Part shown: positions 19,760 to 31,700 of the stretch, piece by piece
How the letters are laid out: every line of letters starts with the position of its first letter
Numbering within the stretch: position 1 is the stretch's first letter
Assembly: GCF_022662375.1 (NCBI RefSeq)
Contig: NZ_JAKNQL010000002.1
Location: 310,001 to 374,000, forward strand
From: Pseudomonas sp. CROZ-RG-20F-R04-15
GTDB taxonomy: Bacteria; Pseudomonadota; Gammaproteobacteria; Pseudomonadales; Pseudomonadaceae
Length of the DNA stretch: 64,000 nt
Reading direction: 5' to 3'
The notes under the pieces: model-generated
Told to the model about the DNA's origin: nothing
Seen by the model: only the letters and a program-made list of their open reading frames with translations
Databases searched by the model: none
Position numbers and translations under genes: made by a program

Positions 19760-20557
19760 TTGAAGTCTTTGCCAATTCGGACGGCCGCGGGGTTGATGCT
19801 CGCAGCGCTGGCTGCATTCTGGGTATTGCCCGCTCAGGCAGCGCAATTGGTTCGGGTCGGCGCGGCGCATTTTCCGCCTTACACCATTCGCCCGGAAAGC
19901 GGTGCCGACACCGGCCTCTTGCCGCAACTGGTCGAGGCCCTCAATCGCCTGCAAAGCGACTATCAGTTCGTCCTTGTGCCCACTTCGATCCCCCGGCGTT
20001 TCGGCGACTTCAAGCAAGGCCGGATCGACATGGCGATTTTCGAGAATCCCGATTGGGGCTGGAAAGACATCCCGCACACCGACGTCGACATGGGTCTTGA
20101 AGACGCGGAAATTTTCGTCGCGCAACGCGAAGACGGTCGTCAGCAGAACTACTTTGCCGACCTCACCGGCAAGCGCCTGGCGCTGTTCAGCGGTTATCAC
20201 TATGAATTCGCCAACTTCAACGCCGACCCCAAGTATCTGGCTCAGAATTACGACGCCACGCTGACCTATTCCCACGACAGCAATCTGCTGATGGTCCTGC
20301 GTTCGCGAGCGGATATCGCCCTGGTGACGCGTTCCTATCTGTTCGATTACCTGCTGCGTAACGAAAAGGTGCGCGATGAGTTGCTGGTCTCGCAGCGCAT
20401 CGATCAGGTCTATCACCACTACGCGATTCTTCGCCCGACGGCGCCGATCAGCGGCGCAGCGTTTGGCAAGCTGCTGCAAGGGCTGCGCGACAATGGTGAA
20501 ATGCTGAAAATATTCGATCCGTACAAGATTGCGGTGGTGCCGGTGCCTCATCACTGA
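19760..20557 (+). CDS. Periplasmic solute-binding protein, family 3 type (orphan)
   Basis: The 265-residue protein starts with TTG at 19760, behind GGGGAG, and has a Sec signal peptide ending in PAQA-AQ (cleavage about residue 27). The mature part has the family-3 layout (VGAAHFPPYTIRPESGADTG; LPQLVEALNRL) with DLTGKRLALFSGY in the second lobe. No ABC permease or ATPase is adjacent, so it could be a scavenging or sensory binding protein. It lies between atuR and the pyoverdine acyltransferase without an operon relation to either. The ligand is unknown. Confidence 0.8.
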   Translation: MKSLPIRTAAGLMLAALAAFWVLPAQAAQLVRVGAAHFPPYTIRPESGADTGLLPQLVEALNRLQSDYQFVLVPTSIPRRFGDFKQGRIDMAIFENPDWGWKDIPHTDVDMGLEDAEIFVAQREDGRQQNYFADLTGKRLALFSGYHYEFANFNADPKYLAQNYDATLTYSHDSNLLMVLRSRADIALVTRSYLFDYLLRNEKVRDELLVSQRIDQVYHHYAILRPTAPISGAAFGKLLQGLRDNGEMLKIFDPYKIAVVPVPHH

Positions 20558-20580
20558 GGCGCTGATTTCTCGGTAAAGCC

Positions 20581-20604
20581 TAAATTTCCTTTCTCGGCTC
20601 ACGT
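20581..20604 (+). promoter_or_regulatory. PvdS iron-starvation box upstream of the acyltransferase gene
   Basis: TAAAT at 20581-20585 and CGT at 20602-20604 are separated by exactly 16 bases, the PvdS promoter pattern. The gene start is 40 bp downstream. An 8-bp inverted repeat GGCTCACG/CGTGAGCC (20596-20603, 20631-20638) overlaps the downstream element. Confidence 0.8.
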
Positions 20605-20644
20605 CCCATCGTTGAACTGTCGACGATTATCGTGAGCCCGACCC

Positions 20645-21658
20645 ATGTCCAATCTGAATGAACTGACTGCCCTGGCCTTGCCTTCGGGCAGTCAACTGAT
20701 CGCTGATGCCACTGAAAGCCGTCTGAGCCTGAGCCTGGACGGGCAACCGCTGATTCGCTTGCGCCTTGATCGGGAGGCCAAGGGGTCGATCCAGCTCGAT
20801 GAGCGCTTTGCACTGCCACCCGGGCAGGCGTTGTGGGCAGCCTGTTACTGGCTGTTCGCGCGGGATCCGGCATGCCAGCAATTGACCTGGCAACTGGATC
20901 AGCCGCCGACCGAAGCCTTGCGCAGTGGCTTGCTGGTGAGCACCGAAGTGGCTGGCGAATATCGCTGCGAACGCACGCTGTTCTGGCAGCTGCCGCAACC
21001 GTGGCTTGGCACCTCGTTGGCCGGCAGCTATCCACAGCAAATGGTCATCAGCCAAGGCAAGCGTCATCCGCTACGCCCGGTGAAGCCGCGCGGAGAGGTC
21101 TATCGGCGTTTCGATGCGCGTCTGGGTGCGTGGATTTCCCTGCGCACCGTCGAAATCGAAGAAGACCTGCCGCGCTTCAACCGCTGGCAGAACAGCCCGC
21201 GCGTGGCCAGTTTCTGGCAGGAAGAGGGCAGTCTCGAGAAGCACCGCGAATACCTGAGCAAGCTCGATGCCGACCCGCACACGCTGACCTTGATCGGCTG
21301 CTTCGATGATCAGCCGTTCGCCTATTTCGAAGCCTACTGGGCCAAGGAAGATCGCATTGCGCCGTTCTACGATGCCGACAATTACGATCGTGGCATTCAC
21401 ATGCTGGTCGGCGAGGAAGATCATCGCGGCCCGCACAAAGTGGCGAGCTGGTTATCGGCGCTGGTGCATTACCTGTTTCTGGATGATCCGCGCACGCAAC
21501 GCGTAGTTGCCGAACCTCGCGCCGACAACGCGAAGATGATCGGCCATATGCAGAATCAGTGCTTTCACTGTGAGAAAGAGTTCGACTTTCCGCACAAGCG
21601 CGCGGCGCTGATGATTCTGGGGCGTGAGCGGTTTTTTGATCGGTGCAGGTTGGCCTGA
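20645..21658 (+). CDS. PvdY/IucB-like siderophore N-acyltransferase
   Basis: The 337-residue protein has a beta-strand-rich N-terminal half and a C-terminal GNAT domain of the IucB/RhbD/Acetyltransf_8 type: FNRWQNSPRVASFW, FEAYWAKEDRI, GIHMLVGEEDHRGPHKVASW (the acetyl-CoA loop) and RVVAEPRADN. Relatives transfer an acyl group to N-hydroxy-lysine or -ornithine in siderophores. It is preceded by a PvdS box and converges on pvdS, as does the equivalent gene next to pvdS and pvdL in P. putida, so it belongs to the pyoverdine regulon. It could acylate hydroxyornithine, but the acyl group and substrate are inferred. Confidence 0.8.
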   Translation: MSNLNELTALALPSGSQLIADATESRLSLSLDGQPLIRLRLDREAKGSIQLDERFALPPGQALWAACYWLFARDPACQQLTWQLDQPPTEALRSGLLVSTEVAGEYRCERTLFWQLPQPWLGTSLAGSYPQQMVISQGKRHPLRPVKPRGEVYRRFDARLGAWISLRTVEIEEDLPRFNRWQNSPRVASFWQEEGSLEKHREYLSKLDADPHTLTLIGCFDDQPFAYFEAYWAKEDRIAPFYDADNYDRGIHMLVGEEDHRGPHKVASWLSALVHYLFLDDPRTQRVVAEPRADNAKMIGHMQNQCFHCEKEFDFPHKRAALMILGRERFFDRCRLA

Positions 21659-21697
21659 GGTCGCAGGGCTTGAGATCTATGGCGGATTCAAGTCCGC

Positions 21698-21770
21698 CTT
21701 CGCGAGCAAGCTCGCTCCCACATTGGATCTGTGTACGCAGAACCCATGTGGGAGCGAGCTTGCTCGCGAA
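21698..21770. repeat. REPIN between the acyltransferase gene and pvdS
   Basis: Inverted REP arms (TTCGCGAGCAAGCTCGCTCCCA and its reverse complement, both longer than shown) are separated by about 30 bp. It sits between two convergent gene ends. Confidence 0.85.
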
Positions 21771-21793
21771 TGGCTTGACGCCGAATTCAGATC

Positions 21794-22348
21794 TTAGCGA
21801 CGACCCGCAATCACCGCATCCCGACGACTGCCCGAGACCTTGCGGCAGTGCACCAGTGCATCACGGATCATGAAGTTGACCAGGGTCGGCGACACGCCGA
21901 GTTCCTTGGCGATGTCCTTTTGCGGCACGCCGTGCAGGCGGTACATCTCGAACGCATAACGGGTGCGGCCAGGCAGCTCGGTCAGTGCGTCGGCGATGTT
22001 TTCCAGGGTCGAAAAGTTGATGTGCGAGGTTTCCGGCGAAGCACCTTGAATAACCACGTTCAGCCCTTCCTCTTCAGGGCCGGAGTACTTCTGCTCAAGC
22101 GCCTGCTTGCGGTAGTGATCGATGGCGAGGTTGCGCACGATCTGGAACAGATAGCTCAGTTGCGCTTTGATCGACGACGTGATCGGTGGCGCCGATTGCA
22201 ATCGGAAAAACGCATCCTGCACCACATCTTCGGCGCGTGACCGGCAGCCGGTAATGCGGGCTGCAATCTTGACCAGAATCAGTCGATTGTCGACGAATGC
22301 CTGAAGTAGCGGTGAATCGCACTTGCTTGTGGATACTTGTTCCGTCAT
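21794..22348 (-). CDS. pvdS: Iron-starvation ECF sigma factor PvdS
   Basis: The 184-residue protein is an ECF sigma factor: region 2 spans about residues 25-95 (AEDVVQDAFFRLQSAP; LFQIVRNLAIDHYRK) and region 4 about 120-175 (LPGRTRYAFEMYRLHG; QKDIAKELGVSPTLVNFMIRDAL). Sequence and position next to pvdL fit PvdS, which directs RNA polymerase to pyoverdine genes. ATG 22348 has AAGGTGA 6 bases upstream; a GTG three codons earlier is less likely. A Fur-type box is at 22434-22452. No anti-sigma gene is in the window. Confidence 0.93.
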   Translation of the reverse strand: MTEQVSTSKCDSPLLQAFVDNRLILVKIAARITGCRSRAEDVVQDAFFRLQSAPPITSSIKAQLSYLFQIVRNLAIDHYRKQALEQKYSGPEEEGLNVVIQGASPETSHINFSTLENIADALTELPGRTRYAFEMYRLHGVPQKDIAKELGVSPTLVNFMIRDALVHCRKVSGSRRDAVIAGRR

Positions 22349-22433
22349 GGAAATCACCTTGCTGCCAAATAGGTTAGTGGGACGCCTTCGGGGACGGGGC
22401 CGTCCTACACATCGAGCGACAAATTATGTTGAA

Positions 22434-22452
22434 TGATAATGATTGTCAATTG
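22434..22452 (-). promoter_or_regulatory. Fur-type box upstream of pvdS
   Basis: The 19-bp stretch beginning with GATAATGAT matches the Fur consensus at about 13 of 19 positions; surrounding bases are AT-rich. It is 86 bp upstream of the pvdS ATG, where iron repression is expected. Confidence 0.65.
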
Positions 22453-22542
22453 AGAAAGAAAATTAATGATCCAAATCGGTGCAATGTGAGAACTGCGACA
22501 CGCCGCCACACCCCAGCCCCGTTGGCGATCCAGCCTGCCGAC

Positions 22543-22566
22543 TAATTATTTCAAGACGTCATCCGT
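22543..22566 (+). promoter_or_regulatory. PvdS iron-starvation box upstream of pvdL
   Basis: TAATT (22543-22547) and CGT (22564-22566) are separated by exactly 16 bases, as in PvdS promoters. Transcription would start near 22573, giving a leader of about 145 nt before the pvdL ATG. Confidence 0.75.
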
Positions 22567-22584
22567 TCTCATTGGTGAATGGTT

Positions 22585-22669
22585 CCGGGTAAAGCACCCG
22601 GCCAGACAGCATTCCAATGCCTTGCGCGGTCGGCACAGACCGCGCCCTGCACGCCCTGTGAGGGGCGTG
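22585..22669 (+). promoter_or_regulatory. Three hairpins in the pvdL leader
   Basis: CCGGGT/ACCCGG (22585-22601), GCGCGGTC/GACCGCGC (22624-22645) and CACGCCC/GGGCGTG (22650-22669) form three perfect stems in a row between the PvdS box and the ribosome site at about 22707. Function unknown. Confidence 0.5.
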
Positions 22670-22718
22670 ACGCAGCAACCCGATTCCACTAGCAAGCCGA
22701 ATTCAGGCAGGAAACCTC

Positions 22719-25700
22719 ATGACCGACGCGTTCGAACTCCCCAGCACCCTGGTCCAGGCCCTTCAGCGCCGTGCGGCCCTGACGCCGGATCAACTGGCCT
22801 TGCGTTTTCTTGCCGAAAACCCAGAGCAGGCTGTGGTGCTCAGCTATCGCGAACTGGATGAGCGCGCGCGCACCATCGCCGCCGCATTGCAGGCTGACGC
22901 AGAATTCGGTGATCGCGCGGTGCTGCTGTTTCCGAGCGGTCCGGATTACGTCGCGGCGTTTTTTGGTTGCCTGTACGCAGGGGTGATCGCGGTGCCGGCC
23001 TATCCGCCGGAATCCGCGCGTCGTCACCATCAGGAGCGTTTGCTGTCGATCATTGCCGACGCCGAACCGCGTCTGCTGCTGACCAGCGCCGACCTGCGCG
23101 ACGCCTTGCAGCAAATCGAAGGCGCGCCGCCGTTGCTGTGTGTCGACAACCTCAACAGCGCCTTGGCGCAAAACTGGGTTGAGCCGAACCTGCCGCCAGA
23201 CCACATCGCCTTCCTGCAATACACCTCCGGCTCCACCGCGTTGCCCAAAGGCGTGCAAGTCAGTCACGGCAATCTGGTCGCCAACGAACTGCTGATCCGT
23301 CACGGTTTTGGCATCGATGTGAACCCTGATGACGTGATCGTCAGCTGGCTACCGCTGTATCACGACATGGGTTTGATCGGCGGTCTGCTGCAGCCGATTT
23401 TCAGCGGCGTGCCGTGCATCCTGATGTCGCCTGCTTACTTCCTCGGCCGGCCATTGCGCTGGCTCGAAGCGATCAGCCAATACGGTGGCACCATCAGCGG
23501 CGGGCCGGACTTCGCTTATCGCTTGTGCAGCGAACGGGTCAGTGAGTCGGCCCTCGAACGTCTCGATCTGAGCCGTTGGCGCGTGGCGTACTCCGGCTCC
23601 GAACCGATCCGTCTCGACACCCTTGAACGCTTCGCCGAGAAGTTCACCGCGAGCGGTTTCAGCGCAGACAGCTTCATGGCCTCGTACGGTCTGGCCGAGG
23701 CTACGCTGTTTGTCGCCGGCACCCCGCGCGGCACCGGCATCCCGGCACTGTGCGTCGACGATCAGGCTTTGGCGCAAAATCGCGCCGAGCCGGGCGAAGG
23801 CAGCCCGATCATGAGTTGCGGCATCAGCCAACCGGAACACGCGGTGCTGATCGTCGAGCCGAGCAGCCTCGATGAACTGGCCGACAACGCGGTCGGTGAA
23901 GTCTGGGCCACCGGCCCGAGCATTGCCCTCGGTTACTGGCGCAACCCCGAAGCCAGCGCCAAGACTTTCGTTCAGCACGCCGGCCGTACCTGGTTGCGCA
24001 CCGGTGACCTCGGCTTCATGCGCAACGGTGAGTTATTCATCACCGGTCGCCTGAAAGACATGCTGATCGTGCGTGGCCACAACCTGTATCCGCAGGACAT
24101 CGAGAAGACCGTCGAGAACGAAGTGGAAGTGGTGCGCAAGGGCCGCGTCGCCGCATTTGCCGTTAGTCAGGACGGTGAAGAGGGCATCGGCATTGCCGCA
24201 GAAATCAGCCGCAGCGTGCAGAAAATCCTCCCCCCGGAAGCCTTGATCAAAGCCATTCGCCAAGCGGTAGCCGAGGCGTATCAGGAGGCACCAAGCGTGG
24301 TGGTGCTGCTCAATCCGGGTGCGCTGCCGAAAACCTCCAGCGGCAAATTGCAGCGTTCGGCGTGTCGCAATCGCCTGGCCGATGGCAGTCTCGACAGCTA
24401 CGCAGTGTTCCCTTCGACGGCGTCCGAAAGCCAAGAGTCGACCACCAGCGCATCCGAGCTCGAAGCACTGATCGGCAAAATCTGGGCCGAGCAACTCAAC
24501 GTCAAGCAAGTCAACGCCGACGATCACTTCTTCCTGCTTGGCGGCAACTCGATCGCCGCCACCCAGGTCATCGCCCGCGTCCGCGAAAAACTCGCGCTCG
24601 AGCTGAACCTGCGCCTGCTCTTCGAAGCGCCAACGCTGGCCGCGTTCGCCGCTGCTGTCGCGCAACAACAGCAGGACGGCGGCAGCGCGCAAGGTGCAAT
24701 CACCGCACTGTCGCGCAGCGAGCCGATGCCGCAATCGCTGGCACAAAACCGTCTGTGGATTACCTGGCAACTCGACCCGCAGAGCAGCGCCTACAACATT
24801 CCCGGTGCCCTGCGTTTGCGCGGCGAACTGGACGAAGACGCCTTGCGCGCCAGCTTCCAGCAACTGATCGAACGCCACGAATCTCTGCGTACACGCTTCT
24901 TCGAGCGCGACGGCGTGGCCCTGCAACAAGTCGATGCCGCCGCCGAATTCAATCTGCAACTGATCGACATCAGCGACCTGTCGGCCCATGAGCGTGAAGC
25001 CCGCGCGCAGCAAATCCGCGAAGACGAAGCACGCACTCAGTTCGACCTGGAAAAAGGCCCGCTGCTGTGGGTGACGCTGGTACGTCTCGACGACGAAGAT
25101 CACCAACTGCTGGTGACCCTGCACCACATCATCGCCGACGGCTGGTCGCTGAACGTGTTGATCGACGAGTTCTCGCGCCTGTACGCCGCCGCTACGCAAG
25201 GCGCAACAGCGACCCTTGCGCCGCTGCCAACCCAGTACGCCGACTACGGCAGTTGGCAGCGCCAATGGCTGGCGCAAGGCGAGGGCGAGCGGCAACTGGC
25301 GTACTGGAAAGCGCAGTTGGGCGACGAGCATCCGACCCTCGAGCTGGCCACTGACTCCCCGCGTTCGGCACAGCATGTTCACAGTGCCGAGCGTCACACC
25401 GTGCGGCTGGACGCCAGCCTCAGCGAGGCGATCCGCAACACGGCTCAGGCGCATCAATCGACGCCATTCATGTTGCTGCTCTCGGCATTCCAGAGCTTGC
25501 TGCATCGCTACAGCGGTCAGCGCGACATCCGCATCGGCGTGCCGAATGCCAACCGTCCGCGTCTGGAAACTCAAGGCCTGATCGGCTTCTTCATCAACAC
25601 CCAGGTGCTGCGCGCCGAGATCGATTCGCGCCTGCCGTTTGTTGAGCTGTTAGCCCAGACACGCCAAGCCGCACTCGGTGCGCAAGCGAATCAGGATCTG

Positions 25701-28700
25701 CCCTTTGAACAACTGCTCGAAGCCTTCCCGCAGGCCCGCGAACAAGGCCTGTTCCAGGTCATGTTCAACCACCAGCAGCGCGATCTGAGTGCACTCAAGC
25801 GCCTGCCGGGACTGCTCGCCGAAGAACTGCCGTGGCACAGCCGCGAAGCCAAGTTCGATCTGCAATTGCATAGCGAAGAAGACCGCAACGGGCGGCTGAC
25901 CTTGTCGTTCGACTATGCCAGCGAACTGTTCGCTGCCACGACCATTGCGCGTCTGGCCGAGCACTTCAGCAACCTGTTGCGCGAAGTCTGCGAACGTCCG
26001 GAGCAAGCCATCGGCGATCTGCAACTGCTCACCGCCAGCGAGCACGCTCAGCAAAAAGACTGGGGCGTTGCCCCCTGCACCCCGGCGCAACAATGGCTGC
26101 CGGAACTGCTCAACGAACAAGCGCGGCTGACCCCGGAGCGCATCGCGCTGGTATGGGACGGCGGTAGTCTCGACTTCGCCGAACTGCACACCCAGGCCAA
26201 CCGCCTCGCCCATTATCTGCGCGACAAAGGCGTCGGCCCGGATGTCTGCGTGGCCATTGCCGCCGAGCGTTCGCCACAACTGTTGATCGGCCTGTTGGCG
26301 ATCATCAAGGCTGGCGGCGCTTATGTGCCGCTCGACCCGGATTACCCGGCCGATCGACTGGCCTACATGCTCAGCGACAGCGGCGTCGAATTGCTCCTGA
26401 CGCAAACGGAGTTGCTTGAGCGCTTGCCGGCCAGCGACGGCGTCAGCGTGATCGCCATGGACGCTTTGCACCTGGAAAACTGGCCGAGCCAGGCACCAGG
26501 CCTGCACTTGCACGGCGACAACCTCGCTTACGTGATTTACACCTCGGGTTCCACCGGCCAACCGAAAGGCGTCGGCAACACCCACGCGGCACTGGCCGAA
26601 CGTTTGCAATGGATGCAGAACGCATACGCTCTCAATGAAACCGATGTGCTGATGCAAAAGGCCCCGATCAGTTTCGACGTGTCGGTGTGGGAATGCTTCT
26701 GGCCGTTGATCACCGGTGCTCGTCTGCTGATCGCCGGTCCCGGTGAACACCGCGATCCGCATCGCATTGCGCAGCTTGTTCAAGAGCATGGCGTGACCAC
26801 GCTGCACTTTGTGCCGCCGCTGCTCTCGCTGTTCATCGACGAGCCGTTGAGCGCCGAATGCACCAGCCTGCGCCGCGTGTTCTCCGGCGGTGAAGCGCTG
26901 CCGGCCGAACTGCGCAATCGCGTAATCGCGCAACTGCCCGCCGTGCAATTGCACAACCGTTATGGCCCGACCGAAACCGCGATCAACGTCACCCATTGGC
27001 ATTGCACCACTGCCGATGGCGAGCGCTCGCCGATTGGCCGGCCGCTGGGTAACGTGATCTGCCGTGTGCTCGATGCCGAGCTCAATCCAGTGCCGGCCGG
27101 TGTACCGGGTGAACTGTGCATCAGCGGCGTCGGTCTGGCTCGTGGTTACCTCGGCCGTCCATCGTTGACCGCTGAACGCTTTGTGGTCGATCCATTGGGC
27201 GAGCAAGGCGCGCGGTTGTACCGCACCGGTGACCGCGCACGTTGGACATCCGATGGCGTGATCGAATACCTCGGCCGCCTCGATCAGCAGGTCAAACTGC
27301 GTGGCTTCCGCGTCGAACCGGAAGAGATCGAAGCGCGCCTGCTCGCCCAGGACGGCGTCGCCCAAGCCGTGGTGCTGGTACGCGAAACTGCTGGCGGTGC
27401 GCAACTGATCGGCTACTTCACCGCGACCGATACCCACGAAGATCACGATGGGCAAATCACTCGACTGAAAACTGCTCTGGCCGCCGAGCTGCCCGAATAC
27501 ATGGTCCCGGCGCAACTGATGCGTCTGGACGAAATGCCCCTGAGCCCCAGCGGCAAACTGGACCGCCGCGCCTTGCCCGAACCGCAATGGCAAGTGCGTG
27601 AACACGTCGAACCGGTGACCGAACTGGAACAACAGATTGCCGCGATCTGGCGCGAAGTACTTGGCCTGAGCCAGGTTGGTCTGCGCGACGACTTCTTCGC
27701 CCTCGGCGGTCATTCGTTGCTGGCCACGCAAATCATCTCGCGCAGCCGTCAGGCCTGTGACGTCGAACTGCCGTTGCGTGCGTTGTTCGAGCACAGCGAA
27801 CTCGGAGATTTCGCCGAGCAAATCCGCTTGATCCAGGTCAGCGGCCGCACCAATAAACAGCCGCCAATCGACAAGGTCGACCGCAGCCAACCGGTACCGT
27901 TGTCTTACTCGCAACAGCGCATGTGGTTTCTCTGGCAGATGGAACCGGACAGCCCGGCGTACAACGTCGGCGGCATGGCGCGTCTGCGTGGCGTCCTGCA
28001 TGTCGAGCGTTTCGAGGCCGCACTGCAAGCGCTGATCCTGCGCCATGAAACCCTGCGCACCACGTTCCCGAGTGTCGACGGCGTTGCCCGTCAGCAGGTG
28101 CATGCCGAAACCGGCGTGCGCATGGGCTGGAAGGATTTCTCAAAACTTGCCGCCGATGTGCGTGAGCAACAGGTTCAGCAACTGGCCGATGAAGAAGCGC
28201 ATCTGCCGTTCGATCTGGAAACCGGTCCGCTGCTGCGCGCCTGTCTGGTCAAGACTGCCGAACACGAGCATTACTTCGTGCTGACCCTGCACCACATCGT
28301 CACTGAAGGCTGGGCGATGGACATCTTCGCCCGCGAACTCAGTGCGTTGTACGAAGCGTTTGTCGATGACCGCGATTCGCCGCTCGAACCCTTGCCGGTG
28401 CAGTACCTCGACTACAGCGTCTGGCAGCGTAACTGGCTGGAATCCGGCGAGCGTCAGCGTCAGCTCGACTACTGGACCGCACAACTCGGCCGCGAACATC
28501 CATTGCTGGAATTGCCGGGCGATCGGCCGCGTCCGCCAGTGCAAAGCCATCAGGGCGAACTGTTCCGCTTCGACCTGAGCGATGACCTCGCCGCACGGGT
28601 TCGTGCGTTCAATGCGCAAAACGGTCTGACCCTGTTCATGACCATGACCGCCGCGCTCGCCACGCTGCTTTACCGCTACAGCGGCCAGACCGATCTGCGC

Positions 28701-31700
28701 ATCGGCGCGCCGGTGGCCAACCGCATCCGCCCGGAAAGCGAAGGGCTGATCGGTGCGTTCCTCAATACACAGGTGCTGCGTTGCCAGCTCGACGGCATGA
28801 TGTCGGTCGGCGAATTGTTCGAGCAGGTGCGTCACACCGTGATCGAAGGCCAGTCGCATCAGGATCTGCCTTTCGATCATTTGGTCGAAGCCTTGCAACC
28901 GCCGCGCAGCGCCGCGTACAACCCGCTGTTCCAGGTGATGTGCAACGTGCAGCGCTGGGAATTCCAGCAGAGCCGCATGCTCGCCGGCATGACCGTCGAG
29001 TACCTGGCCAACGATGCGCGGGCGACCAAGTTCGACCTCAATCTGGAAGTCACCGACCTCGACCATCGCCTCGGTTGCTGCCTGACTTACAGCACCGATC
29101 TGTTCGACGAGCCGACCATCGCGCGCATGGCCAGACATTGGCGCAATCTGCTCGAAGCGCTGATCGCCGATCCGCAACAACGTCTCAGCGAATTGCCGCT
29201 GCTCGATCAACCTGAACAACAACAGCTGCTCGAAAGCCTCGGCATCGAGCCGGGCGAGCACCGTCTCGACCAGTGCATTCATCACCTGTTCGCCGAACAG
29301 GCGCTGGCGCGTAAAGACGCGCCGGCCCTGACCTTCGCCGGGCAGACCCTGAGCTACGCCGAACTCGATGCCCGTGCCAATCGTCTGGCCTGGGCTTTGC
29401 GTGAGCGTGGCGTCGGCCCGCAAGTGCGCGTGGGTCTGGCGCTGGAGCGTTCGCTGGAGATGGTCGTTGGCCTGCTGGCGATTCTCAAGGCTGGCGGCGC
29501 GTATGTGCCGTTGGACCCGGAATACCCGCTCGACCGTCTGCATTACATGATCGAAGACAGCCGCATTGGTTTGCTGCTCAGCGATCGAGCGATGTTCAAA
29601 GCCCTCGGCGATCTGCCGCCAAATGTGGTGCGCTGGTGCCTGGAAGATGACAGCGCGGCACTCGCCGCTTACCCGGCCAGCGAGCTGCCATTTATCAGCC
29701 TGCCGCAGCATCAGGCCTACTTGATTTACACCTCGGGTTCGACCGGCAAGCCGAAAGGCGTGGTGGTTTCCCACGGCGAAATCGCCATGCACTGCCAAGC
29801 CGTGATCGAACGGTTTGCCATGCGTCCGGATGACTGCGAACTGCACTTCTATTCGATCAACTTCGACGCCGCGACCGAGCGTCTGTTGGTGCCGCTGCTC
29901 AGCGGCGCGCAAGTGGTATTGCGAGCACAAGGTCAGTGGGACGCAGAAGAAATCTGCGGTCTGATCCGTGCGCATAAAATCAACGTGCTCGGCTTCACCC
30001 CGAGCTATGGCAGCCAGTTGGCGCAGTTCCTCTCGACGCAAAACGAAATTTTGCCGGTGCGCATGATCATCACCGGTGGCGAAGCGCTGACCGGCGAGCA
30101 TCTGCAACGGATTCGCGCGGCGTTCAAACCGTCGATGTTTTTCAACGCTTACGGCCCGACGGAAACCGTGGTCATGCCCTTGGCCAGTCTGGCGCCAGAG
30201 GTGCTGGAAGAGGGCGCCGGCAGTGTGCCGATCGGCAGCGTGATTGGCGCGCGTGTCGCCTACATTCTCGACGCCGATCTGGCGTTGGTGCCGCAAGGCG
30301 CGACCGGTGAACTGTTCGTCGGCGGCGCCGGTCTGGCGCAGGCCTATCACGACCGTCCGGGCATCACCGCCGAGCGTTTTGTCGCTGACCCGTTCGCCAC
30401 CGACGGCGGGCGCATGTACCGCACCGGCGACCTGGTGCGCCAACGTGCCAATGGCCTGGTGGAATACCTTGGGCGGATCGACCATCAGGTGAAAATCCGC
30501 GGTTTCCGCATCGAACTGGGCGAAATCGAAACGCGCCTGCTCGATCACGACTCGATCCGCGAAGCCGTGGTGCTCGCCCTCGATGCGCCAAGCGGCAAAC
30601 AATTGGTGGGTTACCTCGTCACCGAAATCGCCGAGCAAAGCGAAACGAAACAGGCTGAGCTACGTGAGGCGCTGAAATCGCACCTCAAGGTGCAATTGCC
30701 GGATTACATGGTGCCGACGCACCTGATTCTGCTGGCGAGCATGCCGCTGACTGCCAACGGCAAACTCGACCGTCGCGCCTTGCCGGCGCCGGACCCTGAG
30801 TTGAATCGTCAGGACTACGTTGCCCCGAGCAACGAACTGGAAATCACTCTGGCGCAGATCTGGTGCGAAGTGCTCAACGTCGAACAGGTCGGTCTCAACG
30901 ACAACTTCTTCGAACTTGGTGGCGACTCGATTCTGTCGATTCAAGTGGTCAGCCGTGCACGCCAGCAGGGCATTCATTTCAGCCCGCGTGATCTGTTCCA
31001 GCATCAGACCGTGCAAACCCTCGCCGCTGTGGCCAGCCGCACCGAACAAGTGACGGCCGAGCAAGGTCTGGTGACCGGTGAAACGCGTCTGACGCCGATT
31101 CAGCACTGGTTCTTCGACACTGAAATTCCTGAGCGTCAGCACTGGAACCAGGCGCTGTTGCTGGAACCGACCGTGCCGCTGGAACCGCATCGTCTGGAGC
31201 AGGCGCTGCTGGCGGTGATCGAGCAGCATGACGCCTTGCGCCTGCGCTTCAGCGAGGCCGACGGCCAATGGCAAGCGACGCATCAACCGGTTTCCGATGC
31301 GGTGGTGTTGTGGCAAGTGCGCGTCACTTCGATGGACAAGTGCGAAGCGCTGTTCGCTGATGCCCAGCGCAGTCTCGATCTTGAACAAGGACCGTTGGTG
31401 CGTGCCGTGCTGGTCGATGGCCCTGAAGGTCAACAACGCCTGTTTATCGCCATCCATCACTTGGTCGTAGACGGCGTGTCGTGGCGCGTTCTGCTCGACG
31501 ATCTGCAAACGGTGTATCGCCAACTCAACGCCGGACAAACGGTGAAACTGCCGGCGAAAACCAGTGCCTTCAAGGACTGGACGGCACGCCTGCAGGCCTA
31601 CGCCGGCAGCGAGTCCCTGCGCGAAGAACTCGACTGGTGGCAGACCCAACTGGCCGGTCAGAACGCCGATTTGCCTTGCGAAAATCCGCAGGGCGGCCAG

